A stretch of DNA of 64,000 bases from Niabella agricola (GTDB taxonomy: Bacteria; Bacteroidota; Bacteroidia; Chitinophagales; Chitinophagaceae), in contig NZ_JAJHIZ010000003.1 of NCBI RefSeq assembly GCF_021538615.1, positions 2,728,001 through 2,792,000 on the forward strand. The letters run 5' to 3'. A program made the position numbers and the translations under genes. This document shows positions 7,343 to 16,883 of this stretch, in pieces. The notes beneath the pieces were generated by a model, which worked only from the letters and a program-made list of their open reading frames with translations, was not told the origin of the DNA and ran no database searches. Position 1 is the stretch's first letter. The number at the start of each line of letters is the position of its first letter.

Positions 7343-8866
7343 ATGACAGACCCGATCAATATCGAAATAAAAACACTTGAAAAGGACCAGTATGATGCGC
7401 TTAAGGAAACCATGATCGCCTGCTACCCCAGCATGCCGGAAAGCTACTGGCAGCGGGCGCAAATCAACCGGTTGATCAACCTGTTTCCCGAAGGCCAGGT
7501 AGTAATCTATATAAACGGCGTAATGGCAGCTTGTGCGCTTTCGATTATCGTAGACGAAAAAAAAGTGAACAACCGGCACAATTATAAAAGCATTACCGGC
7601 AATTATTCCTTTAATTCGCATGATTCCGAAGGGGAAATCCTATATGGCATTGACGTTTTCATTAAACCGCAGTTCCGTGGTATGCGCCTGGGACGGCGGT
7701 TGTACGATTACCGGAAAGAACTGGCCGAACGCCTGAACCTGAAAGGGATTGTATTTGGCGGCCGGATACCCGGGTATCATAAGTATGCCCGGGAAATGAC
7801 GCCCAGCGCGTATATCCAAAAGGTAAAACAGAAAGAGCTGCATGACCCGGTGCTGGACTTTCAGCTCGCCAACGATTTTCACCCGGTACGTATTATCAAA
7901 AATTACCTGCATGGCGACGTACAGTCTAATGAATATGGCGTGTTACTGAAATGGGATAATATTTATTATGAAGACCGGAGCGAGCAGGCCTTCCCGCTCA
8001 AACGCGTGGTGCGCCTGGGGCTGGTGCAATGGCAGATGCGGCTTTATAAGAACCTGGAAGAAATGATGACCCAGGTCGAATACTTTGTGGACACGGTTTC
8101 CGGCTACCGTTGCGATTTTGCCGTGTTTCCCGAATTCTTTAATGCGCCCCTGATGGCCGAATACAACCACCTTTCCGCCGCCGACGCCGTAAAAGAGGTT
8201 TCCAAATATACCGCCGTTATACGCGACCGGTTTGCGGCCCTGGCCGTAAGCTACAATATCAATATTGTAACGGGGAGCATGCCGGAGGTGGTAGATGGCC
8301 GCCTTTACAATGTAGGGTACCTCTGTCAGCGCGACGGATCCGTAGACAAATATGAAAAAATTCATGTTACACCCGATGAGGAGCGCGTTTGGGGCATGGT
8401 GGGCGGCAGCCAGGTAAAAGCCTTTGATACCGATTGTGGTAAAGTAGGCATCCTGGTTTGTTACGACTCCGAGTTTCCCGAACTCAGCCGCCTGCTGGCA
8501 GACGAGGGAATGGACATCCTGTTCGTGCCTTTTCTTACTGATACCCAAAACGCTTATTTCCGGGTGCGGCATTGTGCGCAGGCCCGGGCCATTGAAAATG
8601 AATGCTATGTAGCCATTGCCGGCAATGTGGGCAACCTGCCCCAGGTACAGAATATGGACATCCAGTATGCACAATCGATGATCCTTACGCCCTGCGATTT
8701 TTCTTTTCCGTCTAATGGTATTGAAGCGGAAGCTACCCCCAATACGGAAATGGTGGTGATCGGTGATGTGGACATTGACCTGTTACGACATCTCCATAAA
8801 TTCGGAAGCGTTAAAAACCTGGCAGACCGCCGGAAAGATGTATATGAAGTGGTTCGGAAGGTTTGA
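7343..8866 (+). CDS. GNAT acetyltransferase fused to a carbon-nitrogen hydrolase
   Basis: A 507-residue two-domain enzyme. Residues about 5-190 form a GNAT fold, with the acetyl-CoA loop QFRGMRLGRRLY at 110-121. Residues about 222-505 form a nitrilase-superfamily amidohydrolase with the complete catalytic triad: Glu264 (FPEFF), Lys339 (YEKIH) and Cys373 (LVCYDSEFPE). This fusion is a known family in several phyla, but its substrates are not established. A plausible role is modification followed by amide hydrolysis of an amino-acid-like metabolite, which is inference. It stands alone, 137 bases upstream of the PpiD-like gene. The domain call is firm; the reaction is unknown. Confidence 0.93.
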   Translation: MTDPINIEIKTLEKDQYDALKETMIACYPSMPESYWQRAQINRLINLFPEGQVVIYINGVMAACALSIIVDEKKVNNRHNYKSITGNYSFNSHDSEGEILYGIDVFIKPQFRGMRLGRRLYDYRKELAERLNLKGIVFGGRIPGYHKYAREMTPSAYIQKVKQKELHDPVLDFQLANDFHPVRIIKNYLHGDVQSNEYGVLLKWDNIYYEDRSEQAFPLKRVVRLGLVQWQMRLYKNLEEMMTQVEYFVDTVSGYRCDFAVFPEFFNAPLMAEYNHLSAADAVKEVSKYTAVIRDRFAALAVSYNINIVTGSMPEVVDGRLYNVGYLCQRDGSVDKYEKIHVTPDEERVWGMVGGSQVKAFDTDCGKVGILVCYDSEFPELSRLLADEGMDILFVPFLTDTQNAYFRVRHCAQARAIENECYVAIAGNVGNLPQVQNMDIQYAQSMILTPCDFSFPSNGIEAEATPNTEMVVIGDVDIDLLRHLHKFGSVKNLADRRKDVYEVVRKV

Positions 8867-8942
8867 AAAAGCCTGGTTATTGCCTCATTTTCAACCCTTG
8901 AAATGTCCTGTTTTCGGGCTATTTCCACCCTTTTTTCCACAG

Positions 8943-8973
8943 TTTGTTGATATCTTTAAAAACGCTATTTTTG
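8943..8973 (+). promoter_or_regulatory. Promoter of the PpiD-like gene
   Basis: TTTG (8943-8946), a 19-base spacer and TATTTTTG (8966-8973) match the Bacteroidota promoter consensus exactly. Predicted transcription starts near 8980, leaving a leader of about 24 bases before the ATG at 9004. Confidence 0.75.
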
Positions 8974-9003
8974 CCAACCTTTTAATTAACTATATTATTT
9001 AAC

Positions 9004-11142
9004 ATGTCAGTAATACAGAACATTCAGGACAAGTATGGCAAGGTGATGGCTGTGATCATTGGGCTTGCATTGGTCATATTTGTAGTGATGCTTGCTTTTG
9101 AGAACGGCGGAAGCCTGTTTACCGGAGATGTCCGGACCATTGGAAAAGTAAACGGTGATAAAATTGAGTTCCAGGAATTCAGTAACCTTGTAGAACAACA
9201 AACGCAAATGATGCAGGCCCGCGGAATGAGCGGCGGTGAAGGTGCTGCTCAGCAAGCCAACGAAATGGCCTGGGGCCAGGAGGTTTCCCGGATCCTGCTT
9301 TCCCAGGAATCTAAAAAACTGGGACTGGATGTAGGCAAAAAAGAACTGAACGACCTGCTGTTTGGAGCCAATCCTCCCCAGGAACTGGCACAGGGTTTTA
9401 CGGATCCTCAAACCGGGAAATTTGATGCTGCGGCCGCACAGAGACAGATCAACGACATCAAATCAAAGGGAAACGCTGAACAAAAAGCACAGATTAATGC
9501 CTTCCTGGACCAGTTGATCCTCCAGCGCCAGGCAGAAAAATACGATGCCCTGTTAACTACCAGCATCAATTTCCCTAAATGGATGATGGAAAAACGGCAG
9601 ACCGAGGACGCCCTGATGTCAAAAGTTTCTTTTGTAAGAGTGCCCTACACCACCATTTCCGATTCGGCGGTAAAGGTTACTGACAGTGATATACAGGATT
9701 ATATTAATAAGCATAAAAACGACTTTAAACAACAGGAAAGCCGTGGCATTTCCTATGTGGCTTTCAATGCGCAGCCCAATGCAGCAGACAGCGCCGTGGC
9801 GCGTCAGCGGGTATTGGATCTGAAGCCGGCTTTTGACAGTGCGCATAATATAAAAGACTTCCTGATGAGCGAGGGCATCAACAATTACTATGATGGCTTT
9901 ATCAGCGGTAGCCGCATCCAGGTACCCATGAAAGATTCCATCTTTCGGGTAGGTGCCGGCAATACCTACGGCCCTTATGTGGATGGGAACAATTATGCCT
10001 TGGCAAAAATTGTTGCCACTACCAGCATGCCGGACACTGTTAAAGTACGCCACATCCTGGTAGGTACGGTAACACAGGATCCGCAAACCGGCCAGCAGGT
10101 TCCTTTACGCGACAGTGCTACTGCACGTAAGCTGGCTGATAGCTTGTTTACTGCGTTACAAAACGGGTCTAATTTTGATTCACTGGTTGTAAAGTTCTCA
10201 ACAGACCAGGGCAGTGCGGCAAACGGCGGTGTTTATGATAATGTACCTTCCGGGCAGATGATGCCAACTTTTAATGACTATATATTTACGCATCCCGTGG
10301 GCAGCAGAGGCATCGTAAAAACAGATTATGGGTACCACATTGTTGAAGTCCTGGCCACAAAAGGAAGTGCTACCGGTTATAAGATTGCTTATGTAACCAA
10401 GCCGATCGAGGCCAGCCAGGAAACCGATAATGCAGCCAGCAGCGCTGCTACGCATTTTGCGGCCCAGGCAACCAACCAAAAGGCTTTTAACGCCGCCGCT
10501 GAGAAACTGCAGCAGGAAAAGGGCATTATGAAGTCGGTTGCAGCTGACATTCCGCCTACCGGCGCGATGATACAGGGATTGGGAGCTTCCCGGAGCTTTG
10601 TAAAAAATATTTATAAAGCCGGCCTGGGCGATGTGATCCAGCCGGAAAGAGTGGGTGATTATTATGTTGTTGGATTGGTTACCGAGATCAATAAAGAAGG
10701 AACCATGAGCCCTGCGAAAGCGCGTATGATGGTGGAGCCCCTGCTTGTAAACCAGAAAAAAGCAAAGATCATCACGGATAAGATTGGCAAAATTAGTACC
10801 CTGGAAGCGGCGGCATCCTCGCTGAAGCAACAGGTGGAAACCGCCGATAGCCTGCGCTTTAACGGCCAGTCTCCTTCTGCCGTTGGGTTTGAGCCAAAAG
10901 TGATCGGCGCTGCTTTCAATAAAGCCAACCTGCAAAAGGTAATACCGGAAGCAATTGCCGGCACACAAGGGGTGTATGTAGTACGGGTTGACAATTTAAT
11001 GAGCACACCCGCCTCCGTTCAAAACCTGGATGAACTGCGCAAGATGCGGTACCAGCAGGCAAAACAACAGAGCCAGTTCCAGTCGATCCAGGCGTTGCGG
11101 GAAGCCGCTACCATTAAGGATTTCCGGAGCAAATTCTATTAA
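9004..11142 (+). CDS. Membrane-anchored peptidyl-prolyl isomerase, PpiD/SurA-like
   Basis: A 712-residue periplasmic folding factor anchored by one N-terminal transmembrane helix (about 13-33). A SurA-N/PpiD-type helical chaperone region (about 45-240) precedes a parvulin rotamase domain (about 345-455). The rotamase shows VRHILVG at 348-354, then FSTDQGSAANGG and GYHIVEVL. The C-terminal 250 residues look like further chaperone domain. This is the usual Bacteroidota PpiD architecture, which helps newly exported proteins fold beyond the Sec channel. It has its own promoter and a strong hairpin after the stop codon, so it is probably monocistronic. Confidence 0.92.
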   Translation: MSVIQNIQDKYGKVMAVIIGLALVIFVVMLAFENGGSLFTGDVRTIGKVNGDKIEFQEFSNLVEQQTQMMQARGMSGGEGAAQQANEMAWGQEVSRILLSQESKKLGLDVGKKELNDLLFGANPPQELAQGFTDPQTGKFDAAAAQRQINDIKSKGNAEQKAQINAFLDQLILQRQAEKYDALLTTSINFPKWMMEKRQTEDALMSKVSFVRVPYTTISDSAVKVTDSDIQDYINKHKNDFKQQESRGISYVAFNAQPNAADSAVARQRVLDLKPAFDSAHNIKDFLMSEGINNYYDGFISGSRIQVPMKDSIFRVGAGNTYGPYVDGNNYALAKIVATTSMPDTVKVRHILVGTVTQDPQTGQQVPLRDSATARKLADSLFTALQNGSNFDSLVVKFSTDQGSAANGGVYDNVPSGQMMPTFNDYIFTHPVGSRGIVKTDYGYHIVEVLATKGSATGYKIAYVTKPIEASQETDNAASSAATHFAAQATNQKAFNAAAEKLQQEKGIMKSVAADIPPTGAMIQGLGASRSFVKNIYKAGLGDVIQPERVGDYYVVGLVTEINKEGTMSPAKARMMVEPLLVNQKKAKIITDKIGKISTLEAAASSLKQQVETADSLRFNGQSPSAVGFEPKVIGAAFNKANLQKVIPEAIAGTQGVYVVRVDNLMSTPASVQNLDELRKMRYQQAKQQSQFQSIQALREAATIKDFRSKFY

Positions 11143-11166
11143 TCAGAGTTCTGTATATTTTTTTGC

Positions 11167-11187
11167 AGCCCCGCTTTTGGCGGGGCT
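11167..11187 (+). terminator. Terminator hairpin after the PpiD-like gene
   Basis: AGCCCCGC (11167-11174) pairs perfectly with GCGGGGCT (11180-11187) across a five-base loop, 25 bases after the stop codon. The T-rich stretch that follows is short (GTTTATTT), so termination efficiency is uncertain. Confidence 0.75.
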
Positions 11188-11248
11188 GTTTATTTGTATG
11201 CACACAGCAGGAATAAACCAAAGCAGGCTTAACTTTGTTTTACTAATT

Positions 11249-11755
11249 ATGGAGCCGATTATCAGAAATAAAGTAGCAGAAAGCGGGATCATTACCCTCA
11301 ACCTGGAATCCTATTATCCTTCGGAGCCGGTTAAATTGTTTGATATCAAGGATTATCTCTTTATGGGCATGATCCTTAAAGAAAAGGATTTCCGGACTGC
11401 GCTGAAAGAACTGGACTGGTCGGCCTATGAAAACCAATTGGTGGGCATTGTGTGCTCCGCAGATGCCATCATTCCGCTATGGGCCTATATGCTTATTGTG
11501 AGCTACCTGCAGCCCATTGCCAAATTCATATGCCTGGGCGATGAGGCTTCCGTCAAAAATAAATGGCTCCTGAAAAATATTGATGCCATTGACACCACCT
11601 CTTTTTCGGATGCGCGTGTGGTGATCAAGGGCTGCGGTGATATTCCGGTATCGGAAGAAGCATATGCCGCCATTTCCCTAAAATTACTCCCCGTGGTAAA
11701 AAGCCTTATGTACGGAGAGCCCTGCAGCACCGTGCCGGTATTCAAACGGAAATAA
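11249..11755 (+). CDS. DUF2480 family protein
   Basis: A 168-residue soluble protein starting MEPIIRNKVAESG. A longer in-frame reading to 11030 overlaps the previous gene and its terminator, so this ATG is preferred; it also lies 12 bases after a TAACTTTG promoter element (11230-11237). The sequence, with LESYYP, KDYLFMGMILKEKDFR and the conserved CSADAIIPLWAYM, matches DUF2480, a family nearly confined to Bacteroidota and without known function. There is no signal peptide, so it is expected in the cytoplasm. A conserved Cys near residue 70 and a later GCGDIPV could bind a ligand, but this is speculation. Confidence 0.88.
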   Translation: MEPIIRNKVAESGIITLNLESYYPSEPVKLFDIKDYLFMGMILKEKDFRTALKELDWSAYENQLVGIVCSADAIIPLWAYMLIVSYLQPIAKFICLGDEASVKNKWLLKNIDAIDTTSFSDARVVIKGCGDIPVSEEAYAAISLKLLPVVKSLMYGEPCSTVPVFKRK

Positions 11756-11859
11756 ACCGGCCTTACAACGGTTGCTACTTGTCCCTGCCCTGGGCAATAC
11801 CACCGGTTTTTTTGTTGGCAAACCGGGTATTCTGCTTAATTTTAAGAAAAGATTTTTTT

Positions 11860-12462
11860 ATGAAACAGAATAATACTGCAGTCCACGTTCCTGCCTCCGC
11901 AGGAATGTTTGCCGGCGTTTCCAGGCTGACCATTTTCCTGATGATATTCATGGCACCGTTTTATCCGGCAACCGCTGCTGCACAAAGCATTACAAACGAA
12001 GACATCAAAACACAATTTATTAAAGACTGGGAACGGGCAAAAGCTTATACCCTGGAATACCTGAATACAATGCCGGCGGATCAATATTCCTTAAAACCGG
12101 TTGATAGCATCCGGAGCTTTGCCCGGCAGATGCTGCACCTGGCCACAGACAATGTGTTGCTTACCGCCAAAGCGCTCGATCAGCCACTGCTCTTTGGAAA
12201 AAGAGACCTGGAGCAAAGCAGTACTGCACAAATTAAGGACTCCGTCATGTACTATGTAACCGCATCTTATGATTTTGTGATCGGAGGATTAAAGAAACTG
12301 GATGCCGGAAAGCTGGGTGAACAGGTATCTTTATTTAACATGGACATAAGCCGCGCCGGCTGGATTGCCAAAACCTTTGAGCACCAGACCCACCACCGTG
12401 GCCAATCCACCATTTATATACGCCTTGCAGGAATAAAGCCGCCCCAGGAGAAATTATTTTAG
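11860..12462 (+). CDS. Exported DinB-like four-helix protein
   Basis: A 200-residue protein starting MKQNNTAVHV. It has an N-terminal hydrophobic segment (about 25-44) ending ATAAAQS, most likely a signal peptide. The mature part is a DinB/YfiT-like helical bundle with putative metal ligands: one histidine in MLHLATDN and a second cluster, HQTHHRGQ, near the C-terminus (about 176-183). DinB-superfamily proteins often act as metal-dependent thiol transferases or hydrolases, but most are uncharacterised. A longer in-frame start at 11779 would place a non-signal sequence ahead of the hydrophobic segment and is less likely. Its stop is only three bases from the end of the convergent corA gene. 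Confidence 0.8.
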   Translation: MKQNNTAVHVPASAGMFAGVSRLTIFLMIFMAPFYPATAAAQSITNEDIKTQFIKDWERAKAYTLEYLNTMPADQYSLKPVDSIRSFARQMLHLATDNVLLTAKALDQPLLFGKRDLEQSSTAQIKDSVMYYVTASYDFVIGGLKKLDAGKLGEQVSLFNMDISRAGWIAKTFEHQTHHRGQSTIYIRLAGIKPPQEKLF

Positions 12463-12465
12463 CGA

Positions 12466-13578
12466 TTAAAACCAACCTTTCTTTTTAAAGATCAGCAACA
12501 TCCAGATAGGGATCAGGATCATCGCCGCTACAGCGATCCAGAAGCCAAAATGCTGATTGGTGAGTGGCAATACATTAAAGTTCATCCCAAAAATACCGCC
12601 GATAACGGTAGCCGGGGCCAATAAACAGGTTACAACGGCCATTACTTTCATAACCTCATTCATCTTCAGGTTCACATTGCTGAGGTACAGATCCTGCATA
12701 CCGGTCAGCATGTCCCGGTAATTGTCTACCAGGTCAATGGCCTGTACAATATGATCATACACATCTTTATAATAGCGTTCGTTTTGTTCCGTCAGCAGGT
12801 CATTTTCACTTTTAATCAGGCCGCTGATCACCTCCCGCACCGGGTAAATGGTTCTTTTTAAAACAATCAGTTCTTTTCTTAGTGAATTGATATATGCCAG
12901 CGTCCGCTTGCTGGCGCTCCGGATGATCTCCTCCTCCAGGTCCTCAATCTCGTCGCCCAGTTTGTCCATTACAATAAAGTAATGATCTACGATGGTATCC
13001 AGTAAGGTGTAATATAAATAATCGGCCTCCTTGGTACGCGTTTTACTCGTCGGCAACTTTAATCGCTCCCGCAATGCGGTAAACACATCCCGGTTCAGGT
13101 CTTCCTGAAAGGTGATCACAAAATTTTTTCCCAATACAAGGCTGATCTGCTCCTGGTCTACCGACTTTTTTTGTTCGTTGTAATAAAGCATATTCATCAG
13201 GCAGAAAAGGATCTCATCCTCTTCGTCCATCTTGGCCCGCTGGTTCACACTCAGAATATCTTCCTGCAGCAGGGGATGAATACCATAACGCGCACCAACC
13301 GTTTCCACGTCGGATTTACGAAGCCCATCAACGTTGATCCAAGCAATCTTATTTCCTTCTTTTAATGTCAACGCCTCCTGTAAGGAAATATCCTTTCGCT
13401 CTTCGATGTTTTCTTTGTTATAGCAATATGCCGTAATGATTACCTGTTGCGCTTCCTCTCTTTTAGGCACAACGGTTGGGTTCACAGAAAGGATCTCCCG
13501 GGTGCGCTCGGTTCCGAAAAGCTCAAACAGGTTGGGCAAAAAAAGGTATCGCAGATATTTTTCGGGACGCATCTTCAT
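12466..13578 (-). CDS. corA: CorA-family magnesium/cobalt transporter
   Basis: A 370-residue inner membrane channel for Mg2+ (and possibly Co2+ or Ni2+). A large N-terminal cytoplasmic domain, with a long charged helix around 200-290 (EIEDLEEEIIR), is followed by two C-terminal transmembrane helices. The signature GMN selectivity motif lies at 331-333 (GGIFGMNFNVLP), and the protein ends in the basic tail FKKKGWF. The gene lies 18 bases after kdsB and is the last gene of the leftward cluster DUF2007-hydroxylase-kdsB-corA. Confidence 0.95.
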   Translation of the reverse strand: MKMRPEKYLRYLFLPNLFELFGTERTREILSVNPTVVPKREEAQQVIITAYCYNKENIEERKDISLQEALTLKEGNKIAWINVDGLRKSDVETVGARYGIHPLLQEDILSVNQRAKMDEEDEILFCLMNMLYYNEQKKSVDQEQISLVLGKNFVITFQEDLNRDVFTALRERLKLPTSKTRTKEADYLYYTLLDTIVDHYFIVMDKLGDEIEDLEEEIIRSASKRTLAYINSLRKELIVLKRTIYPVREVISGLIKSENDLLTEQNERYYKDVYDHIVQAIDLVDNYRDMLTGMQDLYLSNVNLKMNEVMKVMAVVTCLLAPATVIGGIFGMNFNVLPLTNQHFGFWIAVAAMILIPIWMLLIFKKKGWF

Positions 13579-13596
13579 ACAGGAAAGATAATTATT

Positions 13597-14328
13597 TTAC
13601 CGGTTCAGGAGTGCCATGGCCCTTTCCAGGTCTTCCGGTGTATCAATGGCCACGGTTTCATAACCGGTTTCCGCCATATGAATATCCACTCCATTATCCA
13701 AAAAACGCAGCTGCTCCAGTTTCTCCGTTTGTTCCAGTGGCGAAGGCGGCCAGGCGGTAAAGTCCAGCAGGGCCTTTTTGCGGAATGCATATACACCAAT
13801 GTGCAGGTAATAGGGCACGGCTATATTTTCGTCCCGCTTATAAGGGATCACGCTCCGGCTGAAATACAATGCCTTCCCGTTCTTATTCGTCACCACTTTT
13901 ACGGCATTGGGGTTTTGCACCTCGTTTTCCGAAGCAAATTTCCGCATCAAAGAACCAACCTGCACGGTATCGGAATTGAACAGGGCTGCAATTTTTTCCA
14001 GAGGTTCCTTTTGCATAAAGGGCTCATCGCCCTGTACATTCACAATCACATCCACCTCCATATCTTTTACCGCTTCTGCGATCCGGTCGGTGCCGCTTTC
14101 ATGTTCTGCAACGCTCATGATTGCCTTTCCGCCCCGGGATACGATTTCTTCAAAGATCAATGCGCTATCCGTTACCACAAAAACATCGTCAAACAGGCCG
14201 CTGCCGGCCACAGCCGCGTAGGTATGCGCAATCACCGGCCGGTCGCCCAGCATCTTCATTAATTTTGCAGGGAACCGCGTTGCCGCATACCGGGCAGGAA
14301 TCACCGCTATTATCTTCTTTTTTATCAT
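13597..14328 (-). CDS. kdsB: 3-deoxy-manno-octulosonate cytidylyltransferase (CMP-Kdo synthetase)
   Basis: A 243-residue cytoplasmic enzyme that activates Kdo with CTP for lipopolysaccharide inner-core synthesis. The N-terminal nucleotide-binding motif [14 protein letters not shown] (about 9-22) and the central NVQGDEPFM motif (about 97-105) are diagnostic, and [11 protein letters not shown] lies between them. Length is normal. It is translated 22 bases after the hydroxylase-like gene. Its presence shows a Gram-negative outer membrane with Kdo-containing LPS. Confidence 0.96.
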   Translation of the reverse strand: MIKKKIIAVIPARYAATRFPAKLMKMLGDRPVIAHTYAAVAGSGLFDDVFVVTDSALIFEEIVSRGGKAIMSVAEHESGTDRIAEAVKDMEVDVIVNVQGDEPFMQKEPLEKIAALFNSDTVQVGSLMRKFASENEVQNPNAVKVVTNKNGKALYFSRSVIPYKRDENIAVPYYLHIGVYAFRKKALLDFTAWPPSPLEQTEKLEQLRFLDNGVDIHMAETGYETVAIDTPEDLERAMALLNR

Positions 14329-14350
14329 GCTTCAAATGTAGGAAACTCTT

Positions 14351-15220
14351 TCAGGTTGAAGGACTTTTCTTCCCTGGTTGGATCAGCGCAGCATCCTGCC
14401 GCTGCCGCTTTTTTATAAAAGGATCCTTCATCAGACTCAAAAAATCCTCATCCTTTTCGTTGTCATAATAACGGTCCAATCCATACCGGATTTTGGAAGG
14501 ATCCAACTCTTTATACGTGCCCAGCAAACGGTCCCATATGGAAAAAACAGCCCCATAATTACTATCTGTATACGGCTGTTTCCAGTGATGATGCACTTTG
14601 TGCATATTGGGAGAAATGAGTACATAACTGAGTCCTTTATCCAGTTTTTTAGGCAGGCTGATATTGGCATGGGTGAACGCGGTGGTGATCACCACCAGGG
14701 TCTGATAGATCATCACGCTGTACATGGGCGCACCGCTTACAAAGATCAGCAGGAGGAAAAAGATACCGCGCAGCAGGCTGTCGCCGGGATGATGCCGCAG
14801 GCCCGTGGTCACATCCACTTTATTATCGCTGTGATGAATGAGGTGATAGCGCCACAAATAGGGTTGCTGATGCATGCTCCAATGAACCAGCCAGCTGCTG
14901 AAATCCAGCGCCAGTACCCCGATGACGATCGCACCCGCTACATTCGCGTGCAACCAGTATACCAGGCCAAAGCCTGCGTTGCGGCACCAGTCAGACAGCA
15001 ATACGATCAACACCGCAAGCGCTGTATGAATGATCAGGTGGATGACCGTGAACCCGAAATTGACCAGCGCATGCGAAAATTTTGTCTTCCGGTATTTCAG
15101 CTGAAACAAGGGAATGGCACCTTCGATGATCCAGAAAAAGATTAGTCCGCCCACGAGCAGGGCCATGCGTTCCAGCGGGCGCTGCTCCAGGGTGGAAAAA
15201 TATGTAACAACCGGTTCCAT
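14351..15220 (-). CDS. Fatty acid hydroxylase / sterol desaturase superfamily membrane protein
   Basis: A 289-residue multi-spanning membrane enzyme with the three histidine clusters of the non-haem diiron hydroxylase/desaturase superfamily: HWSMH at 113-117, HLIHH at 126-130 and HKVHHH at 207-212. These enzymes oxidise lipid substrates; the lipid used here cannot be told from sequence. The start codon overlaps the stop of the upstream DUF2007 gene (TGATG), so translation is probably coupled. A second, only distantly similar superfamily member is encoded at 32680-33600. Confidence 0.9.
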   Translation of the reverse strand: MEPVVTYFSTLEQRPLERMALLVGGLIFFWIIEGAIPLFQLKYRKTKFSHALVNFGFTVIHLIIHTALAVLIVLLSDWCRNAGFGLVYWLHANVAGAIVIGVLALDFSSWLVHWSMHQQPYLWRYHLIHHSDNKVDVTTGLRHHPGDSLLRGIFFLLLIFVSGAPMYSVMIYQTLVVITTAFTHANISLPKKLDKGLSYVLISPNMHKVHHHWKQPYTDSNYGAVFSIWDRLLGTYKELDPSKIRYGLDRYYDNEKDEDFLSLMKDPFIKKRQRQDAALIQPGKKSPST

Positions 15221-15636
15221 CAGCTTGCTTGCTCTTTAACGGAATCTTCAAATTCAAAACCACAGTCAAAACAATGGTATACTTTATCTGCAGCCATCTC
15301 AGCACCGCCAAGCCGCACAATGTTTACAAAAGTCTGTAACCAGGTGGATGCTTTTTTAGGAGTAGTAATATACTCCACGTTTGTAGAACCGCAATGGGGA
15401 CAGGGGTTTTGCGCCTGGTATTGCTGTTTTGCTGTACGTAGTATTTCCATGGCGCGGTCGATCTGCGGAGCTGCTACCATTAGTTTGATTCCCCCAATGG
15501 CATTAATCAAACCAGGATGAATACCGATCGTGTTTTCATCCTTCAGCCAGCAATTAATATCCTCACTCAGCAGGTTCCCCATTGCCAGGTTCGCGTCAAT
15601 ATAGTTGTCATATGTAGCTGCAATAACGAAGTCCAT
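15220..15636 (-). CDS. DUF2007 protein with zinc ribbon
   Basis: A 138-residue cytoplasmic protein. The first 70 residues (YDNYIDANLAMGNLLSEDINCWL, GGIKLMV) form a DUF2007 domain, annotated as a putative signal-transducing domain with a ferredoxin-like fold. The C-terminal half carries a treble pair of cysteines, CPHC (about 79-82) and CFDC (about 124-127), typical of a zinc ribbon. Function is unknown. It is the first gene of a compact leftward cluster and shares a TGATG overlap with the membrane hydroxylase gene. Confidence 0.85.
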   Translation of the reverse strand: MDFVIAATYDNYIDANLAMGNLLSEDINCWLKDENTIGIHPGLINAIGGIKLMVAAPQIDRAMEILRTAKQQYQAQNPCPHCGSTNVEYITTPKKASTWLQTFVNIVRLGGAEMAADKVYHCFDCGFEFEDSVKEQAS

Positions 15637-15712
15637 ACCCTAAAGTTATTACAGTAGCATGGATAAAAAAAGCTGGTTGCCGGTTATTTTAACGCAGGAA
15701 ATACCGGGTGAT

Positions 15713-16702
15713 CTACAATTTTAAAAAAAGAGCATCATACCTTCGCATCCGGTTTTCTATAGCATTCAGAAAATCGAGGTTCGCTTTCTGAACGCGTTTC
15801 TTTTGGCCCGGAGCCGGAAGCCGCACCTCCGCATAAGTACTGAACCCCATCAGCAGGTGCCGGAATCTCAGTACAAGCACATCTGCCCAGATCGATCGCT
15901 CCGTACCGCTTAATCCAAGTTGCGCCAGCGCCAGGGTTTGCTGGCGGATGGAATCTTTTGCAGCGCTAAAGGCTTTGTCTGTGACGGCGCCGGTTTGCGT
16001 GCCGCCGGAAAGAAGCGGTTCCAGCATCCGGGTATAACTGTTGCAGGCGGCTATCGATTGTTGCATCAGGGCCGCTGCCGGGGCGAAGGCATTTTTCTTT
16101 TCCGGCACCTGGTAAATATCTTTGAATATATGATCGGACCGCAGTATGATACTGTCGCTGATAACGCCGAACTGATCATCCAGCAGCCGGATCGAATCGA
16201 TCAGCTGCAGGCCATACGATCCCTTATCCGCTTTATAACCGCCCTGCCCGTAATATTGATCAAAGCGCCGGTAAGTCTGGTTGAGTTCCCGGAATACGGT
16301 TACCAGGTCACCGATCCGCTCATTCAGCCAGGCCGCTTCCTCATGGGTAATATTATCCGGGGGTGTATTATCCGTTACAGTGCCGGAACCGATCTTTTTT
16401 GCCGGCTCATAAAGCAGTTCATCCGACCGGAAGAACAGGGTGTCATACGATGCAATATGTTGCTGATCGCCCTTCAGGGTATCGGATCTTGCAGGGTCTA
16501 GTATCGTCTTCCTTTTTTCCTGCAGGGTATTCCGCAACAGGTCTAAATAAAATTCCCGGTCGTTGATCACCGACACCAGGAAAAAAGCATAATGATCCAA
16601 CCGGTAATCCCTCGTCCGGTCGTGCCGTTTATCTTTACAAGCATAAAAACCAATAGTAACCGGAAATGCAAAAAGAATCATTAACCATTTAGTGCCGTTC
16701 AT
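15713..16702 (-). CDS. Uncharacterised helical lipoprotein
   Basis: A 329-residue protein whose signal peptide ends in a lipobox with Cys22 (GFYACKDK). The mature protein is rich in charged amphipathic helices, including NERIGDLVTVFRELNQTYRRF and a C-terminal NAIENRMRRYD segment. I do not recognise a named domain, although the helical content recalls DUF3829-type lipoproteins. It is the only gene of its cluster preceded by a long non-coding region, so it probably has its own promoter. Function unknown; coding status is secure from length, lipobox and composition. Confidence 0.75.
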   Translation of the reverse strand: MNGTKWLMILFAFPVTIGFYACKDKRHDRTRDYRLDHYAFFLVSVINDREFYLDLLRNTLQEKRKTILDPARSDTLKGDQQHIASYDTLFFRSDELLYEPAKKIGSGTVTDNTPPDNITHEEAAWLNERIGDLVTVFRELNQTYRRFDQYYGQGGYKADKGSYGLQLIDSIRLLDDQFGVISDSIILRSDHIFKDIYQVPEKKNAFAPAAALMQQSIAACNSYTRMLEPLLSGGTQTGAVTDKAFSAAKDSIRQQTLALAQLGLSGTERSIWADVLVLRFRHLLMGFSTYAEVRLPAPGQKKRVQKANLDFLNAIENRMRRYDALFLKL

Positions 16703-16883
16703 TATTATTCCAGGTTTTTGTTACAGATGACCTGCTTCCGGGATAATACCGGAGTTGTTCAAAATTACGGTTTCTCTTTCCCCTGCTCAAATCCTTTTGC
16801 AGCTAACGCTTTTTTTTCACAACCATTTTTTCGGGTGCATAACATTTTTATTACACGCTGCATTTGCTATGTGATTCAATTTC

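Noticed and set aside
7943..8674. Long antisense reading frame opposite the GNAT-nitrilase gene
   Set aside because: It lies wholly within a gene with intact catalytic motifs and has no recognisable domain or start context.
10198..10968. Long antisense frame opposite the PpiD-like gene
   Set aside because: Shadow of the real coding frame; composition is unlike a soluble protein and no motifs are present.
11030..11248. Upstream extension of the DUF2480 protein
   Set aside because: It overlaps the end of the PpiD-like gene and the terminator; the family start at 11249 fits.
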